Below, piece after piece: positions 25,627-48,124 of a stretch of DNA of 64,000 bases. Both the position numbers and the translations under genes were made by a program. How positions within the stretch are numbered: position 1 is the stretch's first letter; every line of letters begins with the position of its first letter. The notes below the pieces were generated by a model. The model ran no database searches. It saw only the letters and a program-made list of their open reading frames with translations, and was not told where the DNA came from. This stretch comes from Glandiceps talaboti. Lineage: Eukaryota > Hemichordata > Enteropneusta > Spengelidae. The DNA is taken from positions 11,750,694 through 11,814,693 of the forward strand of contig NC_135552.1 of the NCBI RefSeq assembly GCF_964340395.1. Reading direction: 5' to 3'.

Positions 25627-27978
25627 TCTCACTACATGAATCTCTATCAGACAAGTTTTACATAGATATACATGTAGCTATAAAATAAATATTATGCCCT
25701 AAGTTAACAAATTATTGGGCCAGGTACTATGATACATATTTATAAACATACTTATTGCAAACCAAACAAATGATTGACTATGTTATCAATGTTTAAACTG
25801 TACAAGTACCACAACACCTATACAGTGAGTATAAAACATACATTAAATGACAGCACAGAGTGGTAGTAACACTTAACTTTTGGACTTATGGTCCATAGAT
25901 CTGTCAATACTATCAATACAGTTACATGGCCAATCATGTTGACACAAGGAGGTACGCCTGTTTTATCACAGCATAAACAAATATAAAATACTCTAAAAAT
26001 AGTTACTAAAAGCAACAACTTTGACAAATTTTAAACTAAACTTTGATAACTATCTTTGTTCTCTATCACAGTTGGTATGTAGACTTGGAAGAAATCCAGC
26101 TATTCTCTGAACTAAAAAAAAAGGCTTGGAGGTGTAAAAATGGTTTGTCCATTCATTAAATGAACCACTGGTATTTCGATCACCATTGAACAATTACAAG
26201 TGTCCATTAAGATGAAACTATCACAGTTACACATAATGTATATGGCATTTCTTAACCCTATCCTACACATGATGTATATGGCATTTCTTAACCCTATCCT
26301 ACACATGATGTATATGGCATTTCTTAACCCTATCCTACACATGATGTATATGGTATTTCTTAACCCTATCCTACACATGATGTATATGGCATTTCTTAAC
26401 CCTATCCTACACATGATGTATATGGCATTTCTTAACCCTATCCTACACATGATGTATATGGCATTTCTTAACCCTATCCTACACATAATGCATGTGGCAT
26501 TTTTGAACCTTATCCTACACATAATGTATATGCACATAATGTATATGCACATAATGTATATGGCATTTCTTAACCCTATCCTACACATGATGTATATGGC
26601 ATTTCTTAACCCTATCCCACACATGATGTATATGGCATTTCTTAACCCTATCCCATACACATAATGTATTTGGCATTTTTTTAACCCTATCCTACACATG
26701 ATGTATATGGCATTTCTTAACCCTATCCCATACACATAATGTATATGGCATTTCTTAACCCTATCCTACACATAATGTATATGGCATTTCTTAACCCTAT
26801 CCTACACATAATGTATATGGCATTTTTTAACCCTATCCCACACATGATGTATATGGCATTTTTAACCATATCCCATACACATAATGTATATGGCATTTCT
26901 TAACCCTATCCTACACATGATATATGGCATTTTTTAACCCTATATACTACACATGATGTATATGGCATTTCTTAACCCTATCCTACACATGATGTATATG
27001 GCATTTTTTTAACCCTATTCCATACACATTATGCATATGGCATTTCTTATGAAAGATAAGTTTGATCTCCAACACTGTCTCAAGACGGAAATCTCAGACA
27101 TCATATCCAAAAGTCATTCAAAGTTGATGATGCTATAGTTGTGAATTGTGGCTATCAATTAAATGTTAAACTGAACTTTTGAACTCTGAATCCCACCAGG
27201 CCTGCCATCAATTAGACGGACACATTCAACAGGTGAAGTAGAGATGTGCAACTGACACATCTAATCTCAGTGATCTGTAACTGACGTGTCTGTATCTCAG
27301 ATATGCACGTGTCTGATCTCACATCAAACATGCATTCCTTGATAAGAACACAGATAACTAACAAATCTATACTTCTCTGTGATAAGAACTATCTAGTCTA
27401 GTAAAGGTGATTGTAAGTACAAGGGTTGTATCCTAAATCTGTCAAGTTGTCCTGAAGGCAGATTGAAGTGAATGATATATGAGTTGACAGAACAGTAGTT
27501 TAATTGATTTCAGTTACAGAGATTTTTTTTATAAAAATACAAATCACAAACAAATTTGCAGACATGTATACTACATATTAATATTAACAAAAGGGGTCAC
27601 AGACCTATGTATTGGACCATATAACTTTGTTTACAATAGTTGTTAAATTAGAGGCTCATTTACACGATTAGAGGATCTCAATATGGGATTAGAGTGACAC
27701 CCCCTGGTCACAGATATGTGATAATACAATACACTCTAGTGTGTGTGTTTTTTTTATCTAGCTATGCCAGTAACACAAAGCAGTAATTTTTAACATTTTT
27801 ACCTCAGATTGATGAAATATAGGTTCATGTCAAACAGATGAATAAATAGGACCTTCCTTGTAGAATTACCTGATTCCAAATATTTGTCTAATGTCTTGCT
27901 AAGAGGAGGGACTGGTAGTGACGGTAGATCAGCCTGGTATTGGCATGTCTTCTCCTGTACAACTGGCATTGTATCCAT
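14284..27978 (-). CDS. CROT: Peroxisomal carnitine O-octanoyltransferase, copy 1 (15 coding exons, 613 aa)
   Basis: Transfers medium/long acyl groups between CoA and carnitine, exporting chain-shortened products of peroxisomal beta-oxidation. Coding exons 5' to 3': 27870-27978, 25180-25304, 23873-24054, 23421-23554, 22639-22750, 22207-22303, 21373-21489, 20609-20710, 19537-19620, 19089-19199, 18213-18343, 16929-17052, 15753-15925, 15224-15343, 14284-14404. All use GT..AG and join in phase to 1842 nt, close to the 612 aa of human CROT. The start is ACCATGG at 27978, followed by the family N-terminal motif DLPSLPVPPLSKTLDKYLES. Catalytic His327 opens exon 9 (DHTPADA). Also visible are FYHGRTDTVRSCT (448-460), the STS carnitine-site motif (543-545) and Gly554, the position that is Met in carnitine acetyltransferase. 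The C-terminus is AKL, a PTS1 peroxisomal signal. The usual Cys before Asp-His is Thr here (TTDH). It lies head to head with copy 2. Confidence 0.95.
14860..15145. repeat. (TTGTG)n pentanucleotide tract
   Basis: Roughly 50 units of TTGTG/CTGTG in the last intron of CROT copy 1, ending about 80 nt from exon 14. Apparent Cys-Val-Leu or Gln-His-Asn reading frames are artefacts. Confidence 0.95.
15676..15702 (-). repeat. CROT: Duplicated exon 13 / donor junction of CROT copy 1
   Basis: ATCAGGCATGGACTAAAAG followed by GTGAGAATGG ends exon 13 at 15753 and occurs again 71 nt downstream, with its donor after 15682. The second copy is intronic. Using it would lengthen the exon by 71 nt and shift the frame. 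Confidence 0.8.
17939..18101. mobile_element. MITE-like inverted repeat (163 bp)
   Basis: CCTGTTGATACTTTGGCTGT then CTCA at the left end pairs with TGAGACAGTCAAAGTATCAA then CAGG at the right, with one mismatch. Inner arms CAACTTTAAAGTTGATTT / AATCAACTTTAGAG also pair. Intron 11 of CROT copy 1. Confidence 0.75.
18614..18627 (-). promoter_or_regulatory. CTCF-like motif
   Basis: TCACTAGAGGGCAG on the minus strand fits the CTCF core (CCASYAGRKGGC type) except for its first base. Sequence match only. A weaker match (AAGAGGGCGCTG, minus) lies at 18460-18471. Confidence 0.3.
19375..19402. repeat. (TGGA)n microsatellite
   Basis: Seven TGGA units in an intron of CROT copy 1. Confidence 0.9.
20809..20860. 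repeat. Poly-C / poly-A tract
   Basis: About 11 C followed by more than 20 A, then A-rich sequence. Intronic in CROT copy 1. Confidence 0.9.
22149..22196. repeat. (CAA)n microsatellite
   Basis: About 16 CAA units ending roughly 10 nt from exon 6 of CROT copy 1 (22207-22303), within the donor-side intron. Confidence 0.95.
24105..24297. repeat. (TTCTA)n pentanucleotide tract
   Basis: TTCTA and TTCTG/TTTGA variants in intron 2 of CROT copy 1, with a clean run from about 24,225 to 24,290. Confidence 0.95.
25378..25625. repeat. Compound (CA)n/(TACA)n/(TGCA)n microsatellite
   Basis: Mixed CACA, TACA and GCATGCAT blocks just upstream (sense direction) of exon 2 of CROT copy 1. Confidence 0.95.
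26234..27045. repeat. 36-bp minisatellite, about 22 copies
   Basis: Units of 36 bp read ACACATGATGTATATGGCAT then TTCTTAACCCTATCCT, as shown by GCATTTCTTA recurring at 26281 and 26317. Some units differ by 1-3 nt in length, and one stretch at about 26,520-26,560 has short ATAATGTATATGCAC sub-repeats. It lies in intron 1 of CROT copy 1 and gives false 12-residue protein repeats on both strands. Confidence 0.95.
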
Positions 27979-29468
27979 GGTTTCACCTGTACGTTCTGAC
28001 ATATGAAGACAATTCAAAATCATCACTGTGTACTCTATCAATTAAAAGTTCTAGTTAAAATGTAACTGGAAAATACAATTTTAATACTTTTTCTATTTTT
28101 GATTTATCATATGTTGTTAAACTTCCTTGTAACCAATACTATAAGGGTCTCTCTGAGTTGCTGAGCTGGGTATAGTTGTGGAATAAAGTTCAATAACTGA
28201 AAGCATCCAACAAATTTGTACTTTGTTGACAGACAACATATGGTATTGTACATGCCGTATATGTACACACAAACATCAAGCTTGTATATAATACTTTTTT
28301 TTATTTCCACAAATTTAAACAAATTATACAACTGGAACTATAAAAAATTGAGTGAACAACAAAAATACATTTGTAAATGAGCAGATGTGGAAATGAGGAC
28401 ACACTATACAGTGCCATCAAATGATTACTAGGCAGGGTTTGCTAATTTGGAAGACTTACACTCATTTCCAGTGAGCTTGGTGTCTTTTTCAATATTAAGA
28501 TATAGTGTTTGCGGTGACACAAAATCATGTGTATTATACGCAATGGAAATTAATTTCATGCATATTTGATCATATGATCCGTATCCTGTATGCAACCAAT
28601 TTTGTTACATTTGAGATACATTACAGCTGCTCAGAAGCTTGAAAAAAATGTAAAGTTTAATAATGAAGTCATTAAACGTGTTATTTCTACTATCATGTTT
28701 TGTACCTGTTCTGCTTGTTAATGGACAAAAGATGAAATTCGTTTGCACAGTCTTTTTAAAAAAAACAGCAAATAGGCAACATGAATTTGAATCCTCTAGG
28801 TATTTCAGTGGTAATTAAACCAAACCAAAATTATACTCACAAATTGGAAAACCAAGAGAATTATATTAATACCAGATTTTCTTTGTTCTGCTTTTTGGGT
28901 TCAAAAAATTCATTTTTTAATTGCAATGTTTGAAGTTTTCCTTTGTGATTTGACAGGTTATAATTCATCATGTTTTGAACAATTAAATTATAAATTATGA
29001 AAATAAGTCAGTAATAAAAACTGAACACTGTATTTATTGTGTAAAATTTGTGATATTTCATGAAAGCATGTTTGAATGTAGTAAAGTTATAGAAAAAACA
29101 ATTAAACAAGACAACATTGGAATCTGCAATATTTTACACTTCAAATCCTTAAAAAAGAAGAAGAAGAAATTATCAACTTTTTCTGAATGTCAGGAATAAT
29201 TTAAATTGGATTATTGTTCTCCCAAATCTAACATACAATAAAAAGCAGGTTAGCTGATAGCAATATCTACTTCCATAGCAACTGTCCTTAGCAACCGCCA
29301 TACCGTTCTATGGTTGAATGTGTAGTAATAACACTAGCCTATATTAATATCATTACTGTAATTCCTATTGTGTAACAGACAGTTAGTGATTATCTACATC
29401 CAAACCTTGAAAAGAAATATGGAAAACATGTCCAGCATGCTATGAAAAAAACAATCTGTATCAGTGGA

Positions 29469-29732
29469 CAGGGGTGAACAAATCCACTGGTCCTGGGTCC
29501 GGGACTAGCAATTTTTTTGGGCGGACCACACAAATTTTACCTTGTCTGGTCCATCGAACCAGTACCTTACTGTTAATAACTATGTCCATCTGAATGTACA
29601 GATTCATAAGTAAGATTTTAATGTTTCACATTAGCAGGACCTGGGACCACTAATTCTTTCAGCAGGACTTCTGGATTTTTTAAGGTAATGGTCTGGGAAC
29701 CACCAGTTCACAAAATGATTTGTTCACCCCTG
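29469..29732. mobile_element. MITE with hAT-like terminal inverted repeats (264 bp)
   Basis: Both ends carry CAGGGGTGAACAAATC in perfect inverted orientation. The CAGGG start is typical of hAT-type ends. The 8-bp flanks do not give a clear target-site duplication. No transposase frame, so non-autonomous. Confidence 0.75.
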
Positions 29733-30056
29733 ATGGATATATATCATACCTGACATATCCTAAGAGTGACACCAGTATGTTACTAAGGTAATGGAACCCT
29801 AGTATATTAGTTGGGGAAAACTTGGTAAAAGTTAATGTAGGAAGGTTTTTATATACTTACATATACAATAAACTTGGTTAGTGGGGAAGCATATATCTTA
29901 GTGGATTTAAACTACTAATTTATATCACTGAGATAAAATAAAACAATGTTATGTTACTTTGACAAAGAGTAAAGTCCAAAATTAATTACATTTAAGATTT
30001 GTTTCCTTTAGAAATTCAAGCTCAATAAGATACATAATTATACACAGCATACTTAC

Positions 30057-30113
30057 CAACACTTAAATCTTTGATGGGTGCTTGGTTGAGATAGTTGTTA
30101 GATACCTCAATGA
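30057..30113 (-). other. CROT: Non-coding leader exon of CROT copy 1
   Basis: A 57-nt minus-strand segment lies between a good acceptor (CTGATTTCAG) and donor (GTTG then GTAAGT). It would splice onto the acceptor at 27986, eight nt before the start codon. Its length is a multiple of three and its frame into the ATG is open (IEVSNNYLNQAPIKDLSVG), but no in-frame ATG lies upstream. It is therefore taken as 5' UTR. Confidence 0.5.
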
Positions 30114-30856
30114 CTGAAATCAGATAAAAAAACAAGAGGAATGAAAGACAAGGTTGTTGGTTACAAAATACTGTATTACAGACTGTGTGTCAACCATGTA
30201 GTGACCTTGTCCTCAGTAGCACACACACAATGTAGTGCAGTGTTGGTTGGTGACTATAAAGAACATATCTGATAAACAGAATACCAGGTGATTTAAGTCA
30301 AACCAAGTGTTCTGTATATGACCTTTACACTACTTATTTAAATTACACACCTGTCTATATATTTCATTTACTGGAGACTATCAAGTTGTAAAATTGAAAT
30401 ATTTCTTTTTTAGTACCTTTGAGGAGGTCTACAGTATGATGGGGTGTGACATGTGAATGCAATACTACTATAAATTGATTGTCACTGTACAACTTATCAT
30501 AAAAGTATCATGGCCTGGGATGAATATATGATAAACCGCTGATGAAGATTAATTTACTCCAGCCAGGGGGTGTGCTGTATACATGGAAATATACCAAAAA
30601 AAGGGTGAGGAGGTCGATCTTTTCAGTAAAAACTTGAGATCAGGATTGCTGTCGAATAATTGGTTCACAAACGGTCTCTTATCTCACACGAAGTACAAAA
30701 AAAATGAGTAAAAAATTAAAAATATATAAACGAATTTTTGAAATGGAGTATTTTAACATATTTATGATTGTGGTCTGTATTTAAAACTGATTGTAATTTC
30801 CATCATTTAATCGCCATATCGGACACACAGCGTACCGTGAATAATGGAAAGTTTAC

Positions 30857-30967
30857 CTTGAGGCTTGATGATATATCGTAGGATGTTGACTCTCACTGAT
30901 CCCTGGCTACCTGATACCTCAGAGTCACAGGCCACTATTAAACTTAGTAGTCAGAGAGGTAATGCCT
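30857..30967 (-). other. CROT: Probable first exon of CROT copy 1 (5' UTR)
   Basis: A donor (CCTCAAG then GTAAAC) ends this exon at 30857. The upstream limit is uncertain; 30967 marks a CAG/GT site that could be an acceptor or another donor. The frame that joins the next leader exon is open back to a TGA at 30951-30953 with no ATG, which argues for leader sequence. The region up to about 31.3 kb has more CpG than its surroundings and is the likely promoter. Confidence 0.35.
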
Positions 30968-30969
30968 AC

Positions 30970-33360
30970 CTGCGACGTTAATAACTAAATTGTCTACATA
31001 TGCTCGCAAAATATCTCGTGGAATCTAAAACCAGACTTCACAGGAAGAATCCTGTCTTAGTTAATAGTTTCCCCCGTTAATATCACCATGATCACGTTCA
31101 AGCAGAGCTCCGTTCATGACCGACGATCGACCCGACCTACTTCTGATTACGTAGCATAGCAAATGACCCAGTTTGTCAACATTTCATGTTTGGCATGTGG
31201 TGGCGCTGTCTAAATCCCCGTGGAAGCATGCAATCTCCAACAACAAATATTATATGGATATTATCGCTTCGCGTCCTTGAGATTGAGCACATACTGCAGT
31301 AACCGAGTTCCTTTCTTGACAAATATGATGTCCTACTAGATTACATGGGTCAATAGGTCAGTATGAAATACATCGAAGACGATTTGAATACGATTTGTAT
31401 TATTAAATTGCCCATCTCAGCAATGTACAGGGATAGACCATGGATGTATTAGTGAGATTTATCATCAGTGGGGAGTTTTACCATGAGGGGAGATTTTTTA
31501 CGGTAATACATTTCAACGAGACGGAGACACAAAAAAGCACTTGGAAATCATGTACATGATGTACGTGTCCACACGGTGCAGTGGTGGTAGTGTTAATGTT
31601 GGAGGCGGAGGTCATACTGCCAGACTGGTACTCTACTGCAGCAGTCTATTTTTAAAACACATATCTGAGACATACCTTGAATATTGATGTCAGATAGGGC
31701 CTGGTACATGTCAAAGTACGTATAGTGTGTTCACATCCATTTCATACATTGTTTATAGATATAGATTGTATGAATGGTAATTTAACATGAAAAAAGTTGA
31801 GTCTGTCTTTTCATGGATGTATTAGGAGATCTGTGAGAGACCAATATGTTGACCTTTTATCGGTAATACTATAATAATAGTATTAGTTACTGAAGTGTGT
31901 GGAGACTCTTGAGTTAATAAGACAATTCCCTTGCTTCTCCAATTAAGGAACTAGCAGAATTTATAGAGGGGGGCCTGAAGAGAAAGTTGGGGGATGAAAA
32001 AAAATGGGGGTGTCAGTGAAAATTCCGTTGGTCTGAAAGGGGGCCATGACATGATTTGAACCAAATTAAACCTCAGGAGTGGCTGTTCTTCGCCACAAAC
32101 ATGTCTTAAAAAATAACCCTATATTTCATTTTGAGGTCAGTGACTGCTTGAGAATGTGTTTGTGTATACCTACACAATTCTTGTATTGATTAATATAAGG
32201 GGGTGACAAGACAATTCTTGAGGGCAAGAAGGGGGAGTTATGGAAATCTTTTGGCCAAAATATTCAGGTCCCCCCTGCAAATTCTGCCTGTTCCCTTAGA
32301 AATACAACAAAAACTAACAGCTATTTGGGAAAAAATCATTTATGACCTATCCTCCAGAGCATTCTGAATATAGAGGGAACTCTACATCATTGTGAAAACA
32401 GACAAAAATCATGCTAATTGTTTTATTGATTCATTCACTCAGTGTTGTCATACTTGTCAATGAAAGCAGAGATGACTGAACCACTAACTAGTCATGCTAA
32501 GTTTTGTGATACTTACAGCATTAATGTTTATTTATAGATTATTGGTATAGTCCAATTAAGCTGCCCATAACTTTTTGAAATAATGATCATATTTCTGTGT
32601 TATGTTGCCATGACAGCTAGCTCCTTCGAGTGTGACCCCCCCCCCCCCCTGCAATTGGACATTCCTCAAGGACCAGTACAACACTACTAAACTCCTTATC
32701 ATTGGAATAGTTATCAGGCATTGTAAGTTCAAAGGTCAGTGGACATTGGTCTGGAGTGCATAATACTGGTTGGTTTTGTGATACAAAAGTGTAACCTTCA
32801 CTGAACAAACAACTACAGTTCTAAAGCTCTATCTAGTACTTCTCATTGGGTCTATTCAACATTGATGAGTGACAACAACTCACAGAATTGAACAAGGTAA
32901 TTTTAATATATATATATATATACCACATTTTTAGGATTTTGGTTCTGCCTTTACATTGTAATTCCAATGAGTGACCTTGCTGTAATATCATTGCTACTGA
33001 GGTCATACATGCTGAGAGGGACTGTGTCATGGTCAAAACTTTAGCAAATATTCATTGGAAACTGTAAATTCTGATGGTTTCTTTAAAATTTCAGTAAATT
33101 TTATAGTCTGGAGTCAAGTCATATGTGGAGATTTGGTTATTGCCTCTTCCCACGACAATGAAGAGGCAATAAACAATGCGGCCAAAAACCTTCCACATGA
33201 CTTGATTCTTCAACCTAAGCCCCCCTACTATTAGTATTACATTAGTTTTCTGTGTACAGTTAATTAACTTTTAGGTATACTTTTAATATTTTTATCTCAG
33301 TCCTGCATTAGGCTTTTATGACTCATTTTTTATATTTTCTATATCTGATGAAATTCACAG
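30970..33360. promoter_or_regulatory. Head-to-head intergenic region of the two CROT genes
   Basis: About 2.4 kb separate the first leader exon of copy 1 (minus strand) from the start-codon exon of copy 2 (plus strand, acceptor at 33360). The stretch at 31.0-31.65 kb is CpG-richer and is the best place for a shared or paired promoter. No coding exon is seen. A low-complexity stretch at 31,960-32,290 (GGGGGTGTCAGTGAAAATTC and nearby G runs) resembles sequence at 6.36-6.44 kb and 8.85-8.93 kb, so part of the region is repeat-derived. The 5' UTR exon of copy 2 should lie here but cannot be placed. Confidence 0.35.
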
Positions 33361-33375
33361 AAGACGTTTTAAGTC

Positions 33376-44939
<11,564 letters not shown>

Positions 44940-45131
44940 ATGACAGCTATATCATACCATGCACAAGCCAAGAAACTGTCATTGAACCAAAAATATGGAT
45001 AATATACCCTGGTCATTACACACCATGACAACCTGTGTCTACATCACTGGTTCAGCAATGATTGTCCAAATCACAATCATTTTATATATTTTTCATGAAT
45101 TATGCTTGAAAAGGTACAATTATATTATTCC

Positions 45132-45265
45132 CCAATATCTCTCTTCATTCAGCCAGAATATACTCATGACCTAAGGGTTGTCACTACTTGTCTAGCGACT
45201 TGTACTGATAAAGGCCCCTCAGGTCACTCATATTTTCCTTGGCTGAACGGAGAAAAAATATTGGG
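45132..45265. mobile_element. Palindromic repeat in the 3' flank of CROT copy 2
   Basis: Same family as 12,864-12,994: CATTCAGCCAGAATATACTC then ATGACCTAAGGGTT pairs with the inverse copy ...CCTCAGGTCAC...CCTTGGCTGAA. Similarity begins at about 44,985, some 50 nt after the stop, so it probably lies in the 3' UTR. Confidence 0.7.
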
Positions 45266-45517
45266 AATAACATCTAAATATACCAGAAGACAATGCAAAG
45301 TTTTTAGATTTTACCTCAATTTTTTAAAGTGTAAAGTTTGACACTAAGTGTATTAGAAAGAAGAGTTACTTTATCGTTTTTACAAGTTTTTTGTAAAATA
45401 ATATCACACTTCAATATTAAGTCAAATACAGATATTTGTTTAATTCTGAAACTCTTTGATATTGCTTTTTATTTTCAAGAGAATGTGGATTGTAAGACTG
45501 GCTTTTAATTTTCATTT

Positions 45518-45713
45518 AGCTAGAATCATTGGTACTTGGCTAGAATCATTGGTACTTGGCTAGAATCATTGGTACTTAGCTAGAATCATTGGTACTTAGC
45601 TAGAATCAGTGGTACTTAGCTAGAATCAGAGGTACTTAGCTAGAATCAGAGGTACTTAGCTAGAATCATTGGTACTTAGCTAGAATCATTGGTACTTAGC
45701 TAGAATCATTGGA
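45518..45713. repeat. 20-bp tandem repeat, about 10 copies
   Basis: TTAGCTAGAATCATTGGTAC repeated with period exactly 20. Copies in the middle carry CAGTGG or CAGAGG variants. No spacers, so not a CRISPR array. Confidence 0.95.
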
Positions 45714-46029
45714 GTTTGCCGAAATTAGAATTGATTGTGACATTGAGTTTATATTAGATAGAAATACAGTTAAAATTATGTAGTCAAACTCCTAGAATTT
45801 ATTGTCTTAAATGTGGGCCTTGGTGTTTTTTCCTTCCGTAGCTGCTATGTTTAATGTTTAACAAAACAATGCAATGTGTGCCGAGTTTTTTAAAGAGTTT
45901 CCATTTCCATCAGTGAGTGGCAGTCATTGATCACAATGCAATATATGCACAAAAATGCAAAATTAAATAATTCCACAAACTTTAAAAAAGTGGCTTTTGA
46001 ATCTGATATTCAAGTGTTGTATTTATTCT

Positions 46030-46053
46030 TGTGTGTGTGTGTGTGTGTGTGTG

Positions 46054-46097
<44 letters not shown>

Positions 46098-46098
46098 A
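46030..46098. repeat. (GT)n followed by (CTGT)n
   Basis: GT dinucleotides, then about ten CTGT units, in the convergent intergenic region. Confidence 0.95.
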
Positions 46099-46441
46099 AA
46101 TTTATTCAGGTTTTTTGGGGGAGTGGTCCAAAAATGGGTTGCTATGGTTTCCAGTCATGTCACTTACTACCATACCTGCTGTACATACTATAAACATTCT
46201 TATTTTTAATGATCCTTTAAAAAAAATATATCTCCCAAGTTACTACTGGGGTAGTTAAGTAATCTCTCTAGTGCCACATTAAGCATTAACCTGACTGTTC
46301 ACAATAGCTCAAGCAGGTTACCAATTCACACAAAACAGCACACGTGTGTCTAGGAAATATTCAAATACAGAGTACAAACCCCCAGAAAATTCAACAACTC
46401 TATAACGAAGTAACATTTTATATAAGCTTGAAAGGATACAC

Positions 46442-46454
46442 TTTATTGAATAAA
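46442..46454. terminator. Back-to-back poly(A) signals between convergent genes
   Basis: The 13-nt sequence TTTATTGAATAAA holds AATAAA on the plus strand (46449-46454) and AATAAA on the minus strand (46442-46447). It is the first exact AATAAA downstream of CROT copy 2 (about 1.5 kb after the stop) and lies about 1.7 kb after the receptor kinase stop. ATTAAA variants occur closer to each gene (45,962 plus; 47,581 minus), so use of this pair is unproven. Confidence 0.3.
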
Positions 46455-47302
46455 CGACCAAAATGCATCATTCCTCAAAATTGTCTTTCACATGACATTT
46501 CCATTATTATATAATATTAAACCCCTTCACTTGTAATGATAATTAAATAATATTATATAATAATAGTAATTTTAATAATATTAAAGTACATTTGCATATT
46601 ACCACCCTACAAGGGGTAATTTGTTATGCAGAGTTCAAAACAGGTCGGAGTCATTTTATGAACATCTGTTCCCATGGTAACCAAATCACCATAATATAGG
46701 AATTACTTTCCCAAAACTTGACATAAAACATGGAAAAACGTAATAATTAGTAAAAAAATGTCCTTGTTTTTGGCATGTATGGGTTGGTGCTATCTGTTGT
46801 ATATTATTGTTTGTACTGGGATTTTATCCATCAAAATATCGTCGGCTTCAAATTCTCCAACTCAACTGACAGCGCGATGTGCGTATATGTGTACGTACGT
46901 ATTGCCGGGTCCCATTGCAAGACTCATGACACTTTCAATCATTATTGACACTGAATATAGTTGGGGATATGTGGCAGTCATGGTATCATTGATTGTTACA
47001 GGAATATCGATATCATTATCCAGAATTTCTCAGTCGTGAGGCTTGCTGACCAGTGTACGTGTGATAAAGATTGTGACTGTTTATACTGTGCGCACACAAG
47101 GCAACTGACATCACTAGAATGTAATACAATGTAGCAATAGCTTTTACACAAATCATATGCACTGCATTTATGTGCGTATGCAGCGTTGCGGTACGCACAT
47201 CATATACAAGCGAGACAGACAATGATAGCAACCAACTCACTAGCCTATTGTTTACATGACTTTGCCGAACCACTAGGAATAATCATTACAACCCTTAACA
47301 CC

Positions 47303-47503
47303 AAAGTAAAGCATTTTCTGTATGTATCCCAATCATTTATAGCATCCATATCAAGTGTAAAAGTATACTGTTTCATTTGATAAATTGACAACATTAGAAA
47401 AGCCACATGCTAGGCTTGTAAATAAACCAGTTGAAACAGTATACTTTTACACTTGATATGAATATTATAAACGAGTGTATCACATACAGAATGTGCTTTA
47501 CTT
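47303..47503. mobile_element. MITE-like inverted repeat (201 bp)
   Basis: Outer arms AAGTAAAGCATTTTCTGTAT / ACAGAATGTGCTTTACTT and inner arms CATATCAAGTGTAAAAGTAT then ACTGTTTCA / TGAAACAGT... pair almost perfectly around a roughly 58-nt loop. Between CROT copy 2 and the receptor kinase. Confidence 0.75.
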
Positions 47504-47766
47504 CAGTCTTACCCGTAATTTACACGAAGTTCCTAACATCATCGATTACTTAAAAACAGCAAGAGGCATTGCAAAATATTTTTTAATGCATGCATAGTCC
47601 AGATTGTTTGTCTCTCTAATTTATGTACACAGCATGATAACATTGGAGCCAGCTCAAAATATACTATATATGTCAAAAATGCATATGTATTATTTTACCC
47701 AACACCTACATGTACACCGATGTTTGACAATCTATGATTGAATTTCACATTGCTGATGCTCATGCT

Positions 47767-47998
47767 TGATAGTAGTAATCAATACAAGTGTATTAAAGAC
47801 AGAAATAAGTCTTACTTGACTTTTCCTTGAAGTTGATAGCAGTAATCAATACAAATGTACTAAAGGCAGAAATAAGTCCGACAGGACTTTTCCTTTTAGT
47901 TGATAGCAGTAATTAATACAAATGTACTAAAGACAGAAATAAGTCTGACTGGACTTTTCCTTTTAGTTGATAGCAGTAATCAATACAAGTGTAATATA
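47767..47998. repeat. 67-bp tandem repeat, 3.4 copies
   Basis: Units start TGATAGCAGTAATCAATACA and end CTTTTCCTTTTAGT. Copies differ at a few positions. Likely in the 3' UTR or 3' flank of the receptor kinase gene. Confidence 0.9.
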
Positions 47999-48124
47999 TT
48001 GTAAGGCCTTAGGTGACACAAATATCTGCTGTCGAATCTTCCAGGTGTATCACCGTCGTCGTATGATCAGTCACCATTATTGAATGATATAGGATACAGG
48101 ATTTCCTTTGTAGCCAATTGTAGC

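Noticed and set aside
26112-26735. 207-codon minus and 154-codon plus frames with 12-residue repeats
   Set aside because: The 36-bp unit is a multiple of three, so any frame stays open. The array is intronic in CROT copy 1.
45518-45713. CRISPR-like array of 20-bp repeats
   Set aside because: The units are contiguous with no unique spacers, there is no leader or cas gene, and the genome is eukaryotic.
46758-47039. 93-codon plus-strand frame with hydrophobic segments
   Set aside because: No splice partners, no recognisable domain, AT-rich intergenic context; length is within chance for this window.
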